Assembly: GCA_014155875.1 (NCBI GenBank)
Contig: JACEFZ010017670.1
Location: 41,001-105,000 of the forward strand
Direction of reading: 5' to 3'
DNA: 64,000 nt
Source: Cepaea nemoralis
Taxonomy: Eukaryota; Mollusca; Gastropoda; Stylommatophora; Helicidae
Program-made: the position numbers and the translations under genes
The notes under the pieces: generated by a model
Databases searched by the model: none
What the model was told of the DNA's origin: nothing
What the model saw: the letters and a program-made list of their open reading frames with translations, nothing else
Shown here: positions 20,732 to 30,962 of the stretch, in pieces
Numbering within the stretch: position 1 is the first letter of the stretch
Layout of the letters: each line of letters begins with the position of its first letter

Positions 20732-21457
20732 ACATACAATTAAAGAACATATTTACGCTAACTAACATCAAAATGTATTATTTCAAAATGTTTCATTGAC
20801 ATGGTGTCATCAACAACTGCAAACAACTATGGCTGGACAGTTGGACAGCATACACAACCTCAAGAGCTCTGTATTCAAACATGTCACAGCCCAACCCTAG
20901 AGAGGACATCAACAGCCTACACCACCAGGACCAGAATACAATCTGTAGACTAGAAACACCACACACAGTCCTGACCAAACACTTACATCACGTGACCACA
21001 GACCGTGCTGCCAGAGTGAAATCATTTCAGTGGACAGGAACAGGAAACATGCATTCACCGTCTTTTATGGTCCCCACAGTGGCTGATGTAAGGACACAAC
21101 TAAAATATTCAAATCTCCCATCAAAAACACTCTTTATTGAGACGTCATCATCATCATGTGTCCTGCCAACTGAATTAAAAGTTAATGCATCTCAACACCA
21201 CTCTCCGTCCTTGTTTCTATGGCTCAAATCTATTGACGGTATTCCCCCATGCCACAGTCTCAGTCCACCAAGCATCATTTGTCCTGATTGCCTCTGCCTC
21301 TTACATCACTGATCTTTCATATCGTCGAAATGGTCACCAACGCCTCTCTGCTCATTTATTACCAAAGAACTCAAATTGTCTTTAAAAAAAAAGAAGTTTT
21401 ATTTGAGGTTCAAGTGTCATTAGACTCGTCCAGGCATTCGTTGTTAGTTACACTCAG
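20732..21457. other. Intron sequence, nothing recognised
   Basis: Part of the intron between exons 4 and 3 of the minus-strand gene. No array and no transposon motif seen; scattered short open frames only. Confidence 0.45.
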
Positions 21458-21479
21458 TATACGAGGGGGCTTTAAAAGA

Positions 21480-23306
21480 AAAAAAAGATTATATTTGTTA
21501 GCTTTTGATGAATATATTCTGAAAAATTTAAGAACATATGTTCGATGTAGTCACTACTGTGTTCAATGCAAGTCCTCAGGCGCCGATAAAGTGCTTGGAT
21601 TCCTGTAGACAAAATTGCTCTTGGTCGCGCGTGTTAGTTAGTTAGTCAGTCAGTCAGTCAGTCAATCAGTCAGTCAGTCAGTCAGTCAGTCAGTCAGTCA
21701 GTTAGTCAGTTAATTAGTTAGTCGACAGATCATCCTCATTGCACATAGAACCATTCAGTCCATAAGTGCTCGGATCCCCTCCTCAGCAAATCCCGCAGCT
21801 TGTAGCGGCTAATGACACCAGTGCTGTGTTGGTTTATCAGTCTTCTTTGGCTTCCTGCGTAGTGTTCTTGTTTGGCCACTCCTCTTTTAATTTGCTGTTC
21901 TCGCAGTCTGGCCATGGTTGTAGATTCACAGTCATCACTTGGTTCTCGCAACAGTCTTACTTCTCGTAGAGCATTCAGAGTGTCAGCCTGGTCCATGGCG
22001 TGTCCGCCCTCCACAGTAGCGTTACCTGCGAGCTTGTCAGCCCTCCACAGTAGCGTTACCTGCGAGCTTGTCAGCCCGCTCATTCCCTTGTACTCCCGCA
22101 TGCCCTGGCACGAAGATGAAACTAATCTTTGCCAGCCGAGACCGCTCCAGAGACAGCAACCATTCTCTTCGGATCCCCCCCCCCCCTCCATCTCTATCCT
22201 CTGCAGCATGTTCATTGAGTCTTTAAGGAAACATGCCCTAGTGAATGTCTGTGTCTCGAGCCATGTTATTGCTTTACTTACTGCCATGACTTCCATAGTC
22301 AGGCTACTTGTGGTCTCAGCAAACAAATCAGTGTGTAATCACTCATGCACTACCGGCTGTACATCTTTATTGGACCAAAATGTATACTTTCCAAATACTC
22401 TTTAAGTTGTCCAAACAAGTGTAAATCATTTGGGGCTAGCTATGGCGAGTACGGGGGACGTGATACACACTGAGAATGGAGATCTTCGATGGTTTCAACC
22501 GTTGTACGGGCAGTATGGAGTCGAGCATTGTTATGTTGCCAAGGGACACCGTTACGCAAAAGTCCACGTCGTTTGGATATGACTGCGGGTCTAAGATGAT
22601 TCCCGAGAAGATCTATATACGTATCACTGGTGACAGTGTTCCCTCTTGGCATGTAGTGCTTGAAAGTAACGCCTCGTTCATCCCAAAAAAGAGAGTCAGC
22701 ATAACCGTCCCTGTAGATAGCTGCGTGCCAAACAGTTTTTGGTTTCGGTGAGGAGGGATGGCGCCATTCCTTGCTAGCTCTCTTCGTTTCCGGTTTATGG
22801 TAGTGAAACCAGGATTCATCTTCAATAAAAATTCTTGATAGTAAACTATCACCTTTTGCTTCAAAGCAGTGCAAAAGTTCTTGACAAGCATCAATGCGTC
22901 GTTGTTTCAATTCGCGAGTTAGCTGCAGTGGTACCCACCTTGCAGACACTTTACGCTACTGTTGCACATCATGGATGATATGATGTGCTGAACCGTGACT
23001 GATGTCAAGATGTGCGGAAATGTGACTCACAGGCAATCAGCGGTTTTCTTGTAAGAGGCCTTCAACGGCTGCAATCGACTCTGGATTTACTATTCTTACT
23101 ATTTGGTGTGCTTGACCCGGTCATGAACGGTCTGTCACAGAAGTCTCGGCGCTTTGAAACTTCCTACTCCACTCATACACTTGCTGGACTGACAAGCATG
23201 CATCACCATCCCAGAACTTCACTCGCCAATGAATTTCTGTAGGTTTCACCACAACACTGATTAAAAGAAAAAACGGATAACAGAACGCTGCTCCATTTTG
23301 GTGCAC
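21480..23306 (-). pseudogene. mariner transposase, broken
   Basis: A cut-and-paste transposase. The N-terminal DNA-binding part is seen near 23250-23130 (VYEWSRKFQSAETSVTD), followed by a large open segment from 22949 to 22440. Catalytic motifs there are EDESWF (the first D, normally in a GDETW-type context) and HNNARLHTA, where N replaces the second catalytic D. The third part (LAPNDLHLFGQLKEYL) continues past an in-frame stop near 22440. The C-terminal end (GIQALYRRLRTCIE) is recovered only on the far side of the LINE insert, near 21600-21520. Loss of the second D, the stop and the insertion make it inactive. Confidence 0.88.
21632..22326 (-). mobile_element. LINE 3' end (RNase H) with (CTGA)n tail, nested in mariner
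   Basis: The minus strand reads TTSSLTMEVMAVSKAITWLE, the central RNase H helix that also occurs at 58740-59385, then an ADKLAGNA segment and a basic tail region to a stop near 21736. The 3' tail is a run of TGAC/TAAC tetranucleotides at 21632-21723. Mariner transposase sequence resumes on both sides, so the LINE inserted into the mariner. Confidence 0.85.
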
Positions 23307-23716
23307 GTCAAAAGTGGGGCGGTCATCTTTAAAGTCCTTATGATGTCACCGTGTTCATCTGCACTGTGATACCACGTGCATAACACGTTTGACATTTTTA
23401 ACAATATTATTGGCAGGCTACAAGACAATGCATGGTTATTGTAATTTATATCACACTTTTAAGATTTTAATTTGAAGCTCCCTCGTGTATGGAGTTATAG
23501 GACAAGTATCCATGCCTTGCGACTTTCACAACTTGACCAAATGGTGGACAAAGTGACAAGTTATAACTAAATAACGGAATAAGATAATATTGACAGGTCA
23601 TCATTTTGATGTCGTGCATTATCTGGGAGGTCATGTAGTGAGTGTCCAGAGATCAAACATAAACTAGGCTTATTGTTTGTATCATTATATAAATCATTCC
23701 AACATCCGAGACCAAC

Positions 23717-23845
23717 CTGCAGGTTTAACAGTTCCTGTTGACTGTCTGTAGGATGTTGTCGCTGTAGAAGCTAGTGGTGCTGCTGGCTGTCTGTCAGGTG
23801 TTGCTGGAGTAGAGGCTGCAGCTGTTATTGCCTGTGATGTCAGAT
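23717..23845 (-). CDS. Exon 3 of the coiled-coil gene (Ala/Thr/Pro/Ser-rich linker)
   Basis: Bounded by acceptor CTTTGTCAG and donor GTTGGT. Length 129 nt, phase 1 in and phase 1 out, joining cleanly to exons 2 and 4. Encodes 42 residues rich in A, T, P and S (for example SQAITAAASTPATPDRQP), a probable flexible, possibly O-glycosylated linker between the N-terminal part and the coiled coil. No stop in frame. Confidence 0.68.
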
Positions 23846-23849
23846 CTGA

Positions 23850-24940
23850 CAAAGAATGGAGGAAACAACAAATAAATCCAATAATATCAACTATCACAGA
23901 AACAGTAATCATATTTAAGTTTTGGTTTAAGGGTCAATGTAATTGCTCACGGATATCTCCATAGGTGCTCCAGTGTCTTCCCCCCTCTCCCCGCCACCCC
24001 CCCCCCCCCCAGGAATCACAGCAAGGGATCTCTCAGTACAGTGCTCCAACTCCGCATGCAGTACCGGCAAGAAACCAAACATGTCTATACCAGAATCACA
24101 AGTCATATATAAATATTCCTTTGTGGGTAGGTTTTCTCATTGCAGAATATAGTCCGGGCAGCAGCCTGTTTGGTCCACTCCCCTCGATGGGCCATTGGTG
24201 AAACATTGTTATCACGAGCAACGTGCACGCGGGCTCTCCTCTTTTTAACACTTGTTAGAGAATGTTAGACGTCCAATTCACTACACCAATATCTGGTGGG
24301 GAGGGGGGGGGGGGAGGGATCTGACATAATTTTCTTATTGTGTGTAAATCATTTACAGCCCTCACAGTGAATTCAAACATGTCTGCACACGCCTAAAACT
24401 TTTCTTCCAAGCCACTCCGCCACACATATAGAGGATTAAGCCTGTACCCAAATGTACATGTCCTGTATGTCTAAATGTTCCTTATATCAGCCCCCGATCT
24501 CACCCATAATAAATTCATCCACACAATGACTGGCTTTACCATTTCGAAATCAATGGCTTAGTGTAGTCTTTCCAATTCAACTACTATCTGTGACATTCTC
24601 AAATTCCTGGCCAACTTCTTCTTGTGTTGCTAATTTCTAGCCACTAAGATCTTCAATCTGAAAGTTTAGTGTTTGAGTATTGATGTAAGTCCATGCTAAC
24701 TAATTCATTCAGTTGAGGACGATTATTTAAGCTCAACTCTCTAAGGGTGTTCGTGCTGCCGTCTTAGTCCGTTAGTGGTACCTTCTTATATAGTGGTATT
24801 GCCAGCCAGCCTATCTGCTCTTTACTTTGCTGACCATAGGCTATAGTGGAAGTGTCAGACTACCTATCTGATTTTTCATTGGTTGATCCTAAGATACAGT
24901 TGCGGTGTCAGCCAGCCTATGTGCTTCTTTCATTGGTTGA
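23850..24940. other. Intron sequence with a C tract
   Basis: Contains a poly-C tract near 24000 and a G tract near 24300. No further element or exon recognised. Confidence 0.5.
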
Positions 24941-24949
24941 TCTTAGGAT

Positions 24950-25100
24950 ATAATGGCGATGAACAAAAAAAAAAAAAAAAATCCATATCTGCTCTTTCAT
25001 TGATATAGTGGCAGTATCAGTCAGCATGTCTGCTGTTTCGTTGCCAATGATGCCTGCGTGACCAATGTATGGACTTCTGTAGAGATTCAAAAGATTGCTC
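24950..25100 (-). mobile_element. LINE RNase H scrap
   Basis: The minus strand reads IGHAGIIGNETADMLTDTAT near 25045, the last catalytic region of a LINE RNase H, then a poly-T/A run at 24966-24981. It abuts the tail of the next LINE. Confidence 0.6.
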
Positions 25101-25127
25101 GAGTGCGAAACCTGTGTCAACATTCTC

Positions 25128-25709
25128 AATCAATCAATCATGTGCCTTGCCAGAAAGTGTGGGCGGTCATGACTCGCCATTTCACATGATCACCAGCGTT
25201 GTGGATCAGCTCAGTGGTCCTGTCTCGTCCATGCCATGTAAACAAGCCATCCAGGTATTTTCCTCTCGGTCTTCCTCTTGGTCTGTTCCCTTCGATATTG
25301 CCAGTTGTCACTAAGTTCTCCAATCCATTTATTCTCATAACATGTCCAAAAACTTTTGACTGTCTACGAATAATTTCTCTAATCAATTTACGATTTTAAT
25401 TTGTTCTCCTGTAGTACTTGGTCATTGGTTTTTCTGTCTGTCCATGGTATTCTTGACATTTTCCTCAGAAACCACATTTCTGCAGCCATAAGTTGTTATT
25501 TAGCTTGACTGCACATTGTCCAAGTTTCACATCCATACAAAAGAACAGGCTCTATGTATCCCCTCAACACTCTTTTTCTCGTTTCAATTGACATCTTTTT
25601 ATTGGTCAGAATGTTTTTCATCTTGCTAAAGGCTACTTTCGCCATGGCGATTCTTGTTTTAATCTCTTCAAGGCATCTCCCATAAGATGTTATGACTGTT
25701 CCGAGATAG
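25128..25709 (-). mobile_element. 5'-truncated LINE with (TGAT)n tail
   Basis: Minus-strand copy of the 3' third of the LINE at 30963-33170. The last frame (25386-25138) encodes GHVMRINGLENLVTTG and RPRGRPRGKYLDGL. The tail TCAATCAATCAATCA (plus strand) is at 25128-25140. The 5' truncation is at the sequence corresponding to position 32587 of the fuller copy. Confidence 0.85.
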
Positions 25710-26030
25710 GCTAATTGTACATTCTAGATCACACAAAATGAATCACTTAGTGCAAACATGGGTAATTTTTTCAGTCATATAGAAAATCTCATAACAATAG
25801 CCCACAACTGGCATGCAGTGCGTTTGAGGAAACAAATATATTTTCATATGTATTCTTGAAACACACATCATGCATGTCATTTAATTTTTGTTATTGACTA
25901 GCCCCGTTGAACACACCGACCGTTGTCAGTAAAATTCCTGCTACCGTCAAACAGTAAACTGTCACTGATCATATCTGTTACTTCTTGCCATATTTTGTTT
26001 ACGTACTAGTTATTATATGCTTATTCTCAC

Positions 26031-26151
26031 CTGCTAGTTCTTGACATTTTTCACATAGGAACAAGGATGCAGATTCTATCATCTGACATAATTCCTGGAA
26101 TTCCAGGTTGTTGTCTCCCCCTTGTGTCCATGAATCTCCTGCAACGGTTAT
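26031..26151 (-). CDS. Exon 2 of the coiled-coil gene
   Basis: Bounded by a strong acceptor (CTTTTGCAG) and consensus donor (GTGAGA). Length 121 nt, phase 0 in and phase 1 out. It encodes 40 residues: ITVAGDSWTQGGDNNLEFQE, then a helix with LCQMIESASLFLCEKCQEL. Three cysteines are present. The family was not recognised. The phases match both neighbours, which is the main support. Confidence 0.7.
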
Positions 26152-26189
26152 CTGCAAAAGCACAGACATTCTCAGAGGTCAGTCACTGA

Positions 26190-26832
26190 ACAGTCAATGT
26201 GAAATATGTTCCTCAACACGGATGCCCAGAAAGATGAAAAATAAAAAAAAAAAGAATAAAAACACCACCGAGGGGCAACCGTTAGAAGTGTGGATGGACA
26301 GAACTGAGTATTTCAGCTGCAGATGTCAACACAAAACTTCATGAAATTACAACCTAGAATATGTTGAGGCCTTGTCACCAAATTAAGTCCGGGCTGGGTT
26401 CTAAACCAGGCCAGCAATTCCAACTTTGTTATAAGTTAAGTTGGTGCTCACACTGACATTGTAGTGGGTGCGTGTTTAAATCCCCGGCACTCCCAAAACA
26501 AGCCGGCAAACTAGGAACAAAGCCTCTTTTAGACCGATTAAAGACAATGTCCCCGGATACACAAGTGAACAGCTGGAAATGGCTCGTAGAAAAGTAAATG
26601 TAGCTGGTCTTGGTATCTCTAAGGAGTAGGTAGGGGTATTTCTTATACCTAGATTTATGTACATTAAGGAATTACTAGATAAGGCAGTTTGTCTCCCTGC
26701 CAATCAAACCTAACCACAATAGTATCATATAAGACTTACTATGAGATAATGTATTACAGCTAAAAAATACCTAAACAGTAGGAAATAGGAACGGTACTCA
26801 TACTATTAGCAAAATGAACACTTACCGTGGCG
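26190..26832. other. Intron sequence, nothing firm
   Basis: 26395-26490 has a tRNA-SINE flavour (GTGTTTAAATCCC resembles a B box), but no second box or tail could be placed. Confidence 0.4.
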
Positions 26833-27303
26833 CAGTAGTTCCCAAGCTTTTCAAGCAGAGGGCCATATTTACTATTTTCGGTAGTTAAGTGGGCCACAAC
26901 GTTATAAAATGATAAATGTCGTGCAATATCATTCCTTAACTTAAATTCTAAATCAGTTTCGAAAATCACTATTAATTTAATTAATTTACAATTATAACTG
27001 TTCTTCAGAACCAGTTACTTAAGTTCAGATGCCAGTTTATTAATGTCTAGGCACATATCTGTCGTGTCCAAAGTCATAAGTGCAGCTTGGTTACTGTCGG
27101 TGAGTCTGGAACGCTGATTAGTTTTTTTTTTATTTTTTTGTTTGTTATAACAGTCATTGCGGAAAATGACTGCTTGTGGCCTCGTGTGCCACTTTCTGAC
27201 AGCTGGCGGGCCAGCGGAAAATGACTGCTCGGGGCCTCGCGTGCCACTTTCTGACAGCTGGCGGGCCACAAGTGGCCCGAGGGCCGTAGTTTGGGAACCT
27301 CTG
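26833..27303. mobile_element. hAT-type MITE
   Basis: Terminal inverted repeats CAGTAGTTCCCAAGC and, in reverse complement, CAGAGGTTCCCAAAC. Flanking 8-mers CCGTGGCG and CCTTGATG match at 5 of 8 positions. It contains a tandem duplication of about 55 bp (27160-27270, repeated TGACAGCTGGCGGGCCA). It has no coding capacity. Confidence 0.75.
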
Positions 27304-28380
27304 CCTTGATGTGTTAGAACTGTCTTAAACACCTTATATACATTGTGTATAGCAATATTGTACAATATGCACGGTTGTAACACGACGGGATGGGCTACTC
27401 GTCACGTGCCGTTATTACTTGATTCTAGTGTAATGTACTTCCGTCCCACTTTTTGTCAAACGTCGTTACACACGAGACAATAGACAAAAGACTACAAACG
27501 AGTAAGATACTGTCTCTAGTCTTTTTTGTTTTTCCTGACACATCCAAGGAAATGAGCCAACTCTTCTTTAACGAAGAACAACAACAACAAACATATTTTT
27601 AATGCTAGAACATTTCCTTCAAAAGAATAAGGTTAGATGTTGAGTGTGACCGTTAGAAACGTCACAGACTGTCTAACTATAAGTGAGAGCAGCCTTGTTG
27701 GATCGTATCATTACTAAGATTGCCGGAGAGCAAGGTCTGTAACGTCAGGATGTGTGGATGTTCTTGTGTCTCAGGTAAGAAGTCACCTGATTTATGTATG
27801 ACTCCGCCCATGCGTCACTATGATTGAGCAACTTCACTGAGACATTTTGAGTAGCGGTGAGTGGTCACTTTCATCTTGATCGAGGATTCTAAGAGTTAAG
27901 GATGTCTTCTGAGATTAAGCATCTCTGACTCCTTTCGAAGCGATCTGCAATCTGGACTATGGCTCACAAGAACTTTTGAGGTATCCCCCACTTAATTGGG
28001 GGGGGGGGGGGGGTGAACCACTTGATATTAGGGACCGGACTTCATGCCCTTGAGGATGCTGATGTCGATAATAATCGTATAACATGTCGAAACATGACCG
28101 CCAACGCTTAGCAATATGGCACATAATGATGATGAAACACACACCAAACAGGTATGATCTCCAAAAGCCACACGGCCTGGATTATAAGAAGAAGAGTGTA
28201 GACAGAATGTGAGTGTCAAAATCTGGTTTCTCTCAGTTCATGGGCTCTTGGGAGACGATTAGTAGCCTAATTACCAGCTTGAATGTTAACTTTACGTTAC
28301 AGACAGATAAAGATAAGCCAGTGGCGGGATACACAACGAGAAAACCCGATAACTGCATAACTAGACAGTACTTTTCCTGG
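27304..28380. other. Intron sequence, nothing recognised
   Basis: Contains a poly-G run near 28000. No exon with both splice sites and no element seen. Confidence 0.5.
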
Positions 28381-28387
28381 AAAATAA

Positions 28388-28845
28388 AAGACAAAGAGGG
28401 AACCCACAGAACAAAAGACCAAGAGGGAACCCACAGAAGAAAAGACAAATAGGGAACCCACAGAACAAAAGACAAAGAGGGAACCCACAGAACAAAAGAC
28501 AAAAAGGGAACCCACAGAACAAAAGGCAAAGAGGGAACCCACAGAACAAAAGGCAAAGAGGGAACCCACAGAACAACAGATAAAGAGTTAACCCACAGAA
28601 TACATGACTAAGAAGGAACCCACACACCAAAAACCAAACAGGGATCCCACGGAACAAAAGACAAAGAGGGAACCCACAGAACAAAAGACAAAGAGGGAAC
28701 CCTCAGAACAAAAGACAAAGAGAGAACCCTCAGAACAAAAGACAAAGAGGGGACCCTCAGAACAAAAGACAAAGAGAGAACCCTCAGAACAAAAGACAAA
28801 GAGGGAACCCACAGAACAAAAGACAAAGAGGGAACCCTCATATTC
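28388..28845. repeat. 27-bp minisatellite, about 17 copies
   Basis: Unit GGGAACCCACAGAACAAAAG plus ACAAAGA. Open frames on both strands follow from the 27-bp period. Middle units (28570-28650) are more diverged than those at the ends. Confidence 0.95.
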
Positions 28846-29172
28846 ACGGAGAATAGAACTAGACATGAAAATTAACGCTTTGGGCAGCTACAGGAGATAG
28901 CAAAAGATGTGACGACTCAGTGTGGGTTGGTTGAGGATCTATGCTCCAATAGGGAATATAGTGCAGAAGTTCGTTTGTAGAGAGTACCGTTGTCGTGTGA
29001 TGTGTTAGGACTTCACATATTCTAGGTCACGTGACAATGATGCTAGGTGGTCAATTCCATTTATAGCCGCTTCCTTTTTCCGACAATTCCAGAAAATTCA
29101 GAAAATTATCTAGTCCTCATTTCCTGAGACTGGGTCGACCACCAAAGCCGCATTGGTCGGAAAACAAAAGAA

Positions 29173-29550
29173 CAGTGGTTCTCAACCTTTTTTGGCTCGG
29201 GCCCCCCTTCACCATATTTTCGGAACGTCAACCCCCCCCCCCCCCCCTTTTCATATTTCCTACCTAAAAATCCCCACCCCTACACAGTATACGTAAAATG
29301 GAAGGTAAATATGTTAAAACAGGTCTAGACATCCACATAAAACGTGATTTGTGGGTCTACTTACTTTATAAAATCAATTTTAGAAGGATGAGACGTGCAT
29401 AACTGTAAAGTATGAAGGGAAAAGCAATATCAAGTAATCGGTTCTTGTATAAATGCGATCTTGAAATGATCTTCATTCCCCCCCCCCCCCCACCTGTAAA
29501 CCCTAAAATCCCCCCCCCCGGGAGAATTCCCCACCAGTTGAGAACCACTG
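29173..29550. mobile_element. hAT-type MITE
   Basis: Terminal inverted repeats CAGTGGTTCTCAAC identical at both ends over 14 bp. Target-site duplication CAAAAGAA (29165-29172) versus CAATAGAA (29551-29558), 7 of 8. Contains poly-C tracts and no coding sequence. TIRs of this type and 8-bp duplications are characteristic of the hAT superfamily. Confidence 0.92.
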
Positions 29551-29824
29551 CAATAGAAGGGCCTGGTCAATGCTAGGGATTGAACCCGAACCTCTATACT
29601 GGTTAGTAAGCGGGCTAACCATAATGTCACCACGCCTCCTTGCAGTCTAGATATTCAGCTTGATTAAGTCCAGCTGGAACATTGAAGAGCCTAAACTTTT
29701 GGCGGATGTAAACTGGTGACATGCTTAGCTTGGGGAAATACCGATGTCAGTGGTTGACATAACCACTTGGGGCTGTCAAACTACGCACTGCTTCCATCTG
29801 ATGTCTGCTCTGAGGGAATTTTCT

Positions 29825-29935
29825 AGCTTAAAAGATATATTGATGTTAAATGTTCTAGGCTATAAGACATATTGATGTTAAAAATTCTAGTCTAAAAGAC
29901 ATATTGATGTTAAATCTTCTAGTCTCCAAGCATAT
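29825..29935. repeat. About 38-bp tandem repeat, 3 copies
   Basis: Repeated GACATATTGATGTTAAA followed by TTCTAG. The rest of 29560-30390 is unremarkable intron or flank, with an imperfect GAT-rich stretch at 30225-30330. Confidence 0.75.
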
Positions 29936-30394
29936 TCCTGTGACGTGCACTCTAAGAGAATGTTCTATCCTACAAGAATATTGCCCCAGTCCCATATTTT
30001 TATGGACAAACGACAATTGCTATGTGATAACCGCATTTATTTCCAAGATCATTTCCTGGTAGCCTGGCACAGACATCCACGCATATAGGAGGATTTGAAC
30101 ACAGGACCACAGGGCCGCCAGTTGCCATCGTGGCATAGAAACATAACACACGGGTTGATGTGTTAGAGCTGGGATGGCAGGATGGGTAGCAGCATGATCG
30201 ACTACTCCATTTGGCAAGATTGTTGATAATGATGATGATAATGAGGATGCTAATGATGATAATGATAGTAATAATCATGAAAACAATGACGAGGAAGAGG
30301 ATGATGATGATAATGATGATGAAAACATTTCGGGAAGTTTAGCTGCTCAATAAATAATAATAAACATAGCACTAAATAACTATATAACACATAC

Positions 30395-30502
30395 CCTGTT
30401 GACATACTGTCCAACAGCGCTGATCAATTCGTCTCCCTGATCTTTCAAGAATGTCAGCTTGTTAGAGATGAATGTTGCTTTCCTCTGTTTCGCAGACGCC
30501 AT
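30395..30502 (-). CDS. Probable first coding exon of the coiled-coil gene
   Basis: ATG at 30502-30500 opens 36 codons (MASAKQRKATFISNKLTFLK...) to a consensus donor (GTATGT) at 30394-30389, phase 0, matching exon 2. It has no hydrophobic signal peptide, which argues against secretion unless an upstream exon exists. CCCAG just before the ATG could be a splice acceptor, and the frame is open further upstream into a 31-bp tandem repeat, so the true start is uncertain. Combined with the other exons it gives about 367 residues before the unidentified next exon. Confidence 0.6.
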
Positions 30503-30524
30503 CTGGGCAATACTTGGGTACTCT

Positions 30525-30962
30525 CTAGTTCTAGGAAAGTAGATAAAAAACATGTCTAGTACTAGGAAAGTGGATAATAGACATGTCTAGTATTAGGAAG
30601 CCGGTCTCTCTGGCCGAGGGGTTACACCACTTTCGCCGTAATCCCGTTTATCACGCAGTCGTGTAGCGGGCGAGAACTGGAAGCGGTTCTACCCCCGCTG
30701 GTGACTTGCGGAATAACTGAGCCGGCCGCTCAGAAAGCAATGGCAAACTACTGAGCGTAATCTTGCCAAGAAATCAACATACAGCTGAAAGATGCTGCTG
30801 TTGACAGCGATGTCCTGTAAAGGATATGCGAATTAAAAAAAAAAAAGTATTAGGAAAGTGAATAACAAACATGTCTAGTCCTAGGAAAGTGGATAATAAA
30901 CATGTCTAGTCCTAGGAAAGTGGATAATAAACATGTCTAGACCTAGGAAAATTGATAATAAA
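30525..30962. repeat. 31-bp tandem repeat split by a SINE
   Basis: Units of AACATGTCTAGTCCTAGGAA plus AGTGGATAATA flank the SINE at 30600-30846 on both sides. About five units in all; the last merges into the LINE start near 30963. Confidence 0.88.
30600..30846 (+). mobile_element. SINE with poly-A tail and 10-bp target duplication
   Basis: Head TGGCCGAGGGGTTA resembles an A box. The body contains AGCAATGGCAAACTACTGAG and ATCTTGCCAAGAAATC, a conserved central/3' SINE-LINE motif. It ends in about 16 A. GTATTAGGAA occurs at 30590-30599 and 30847-30856, a perfect target-site duplication. Confidence 0.92.

Larger units (their letters stand above)
21460..23487 (-). mobile_element. mariner transposon interrupted by a LINE
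   Basis: TA target duplications at 21458-21459 and 23488-23489 enclose terminal inverted repeats, TACGAGGGGGCTT on the left and, in reverse complement, CACGAGGGAGCTT on the right. The transposase lies on the minus strand. Removing the LINE insert (about 21632-22326) leaves about 1.3 kb, the usual full mariner length. The element sits in an intron of the coiled-coil gene, in the same orientation. Confidence 0.9.

Noticed and set aside
20881..21312. Plus-strand open frames in the intron
   Set aside because: No domain, no repeat match and no splice signals beyond chance.
26395..26490. Possible tRNA-derived SINE
   Set aside because: Only a B-box-like motif is visible; no A box, tail or target duplication.
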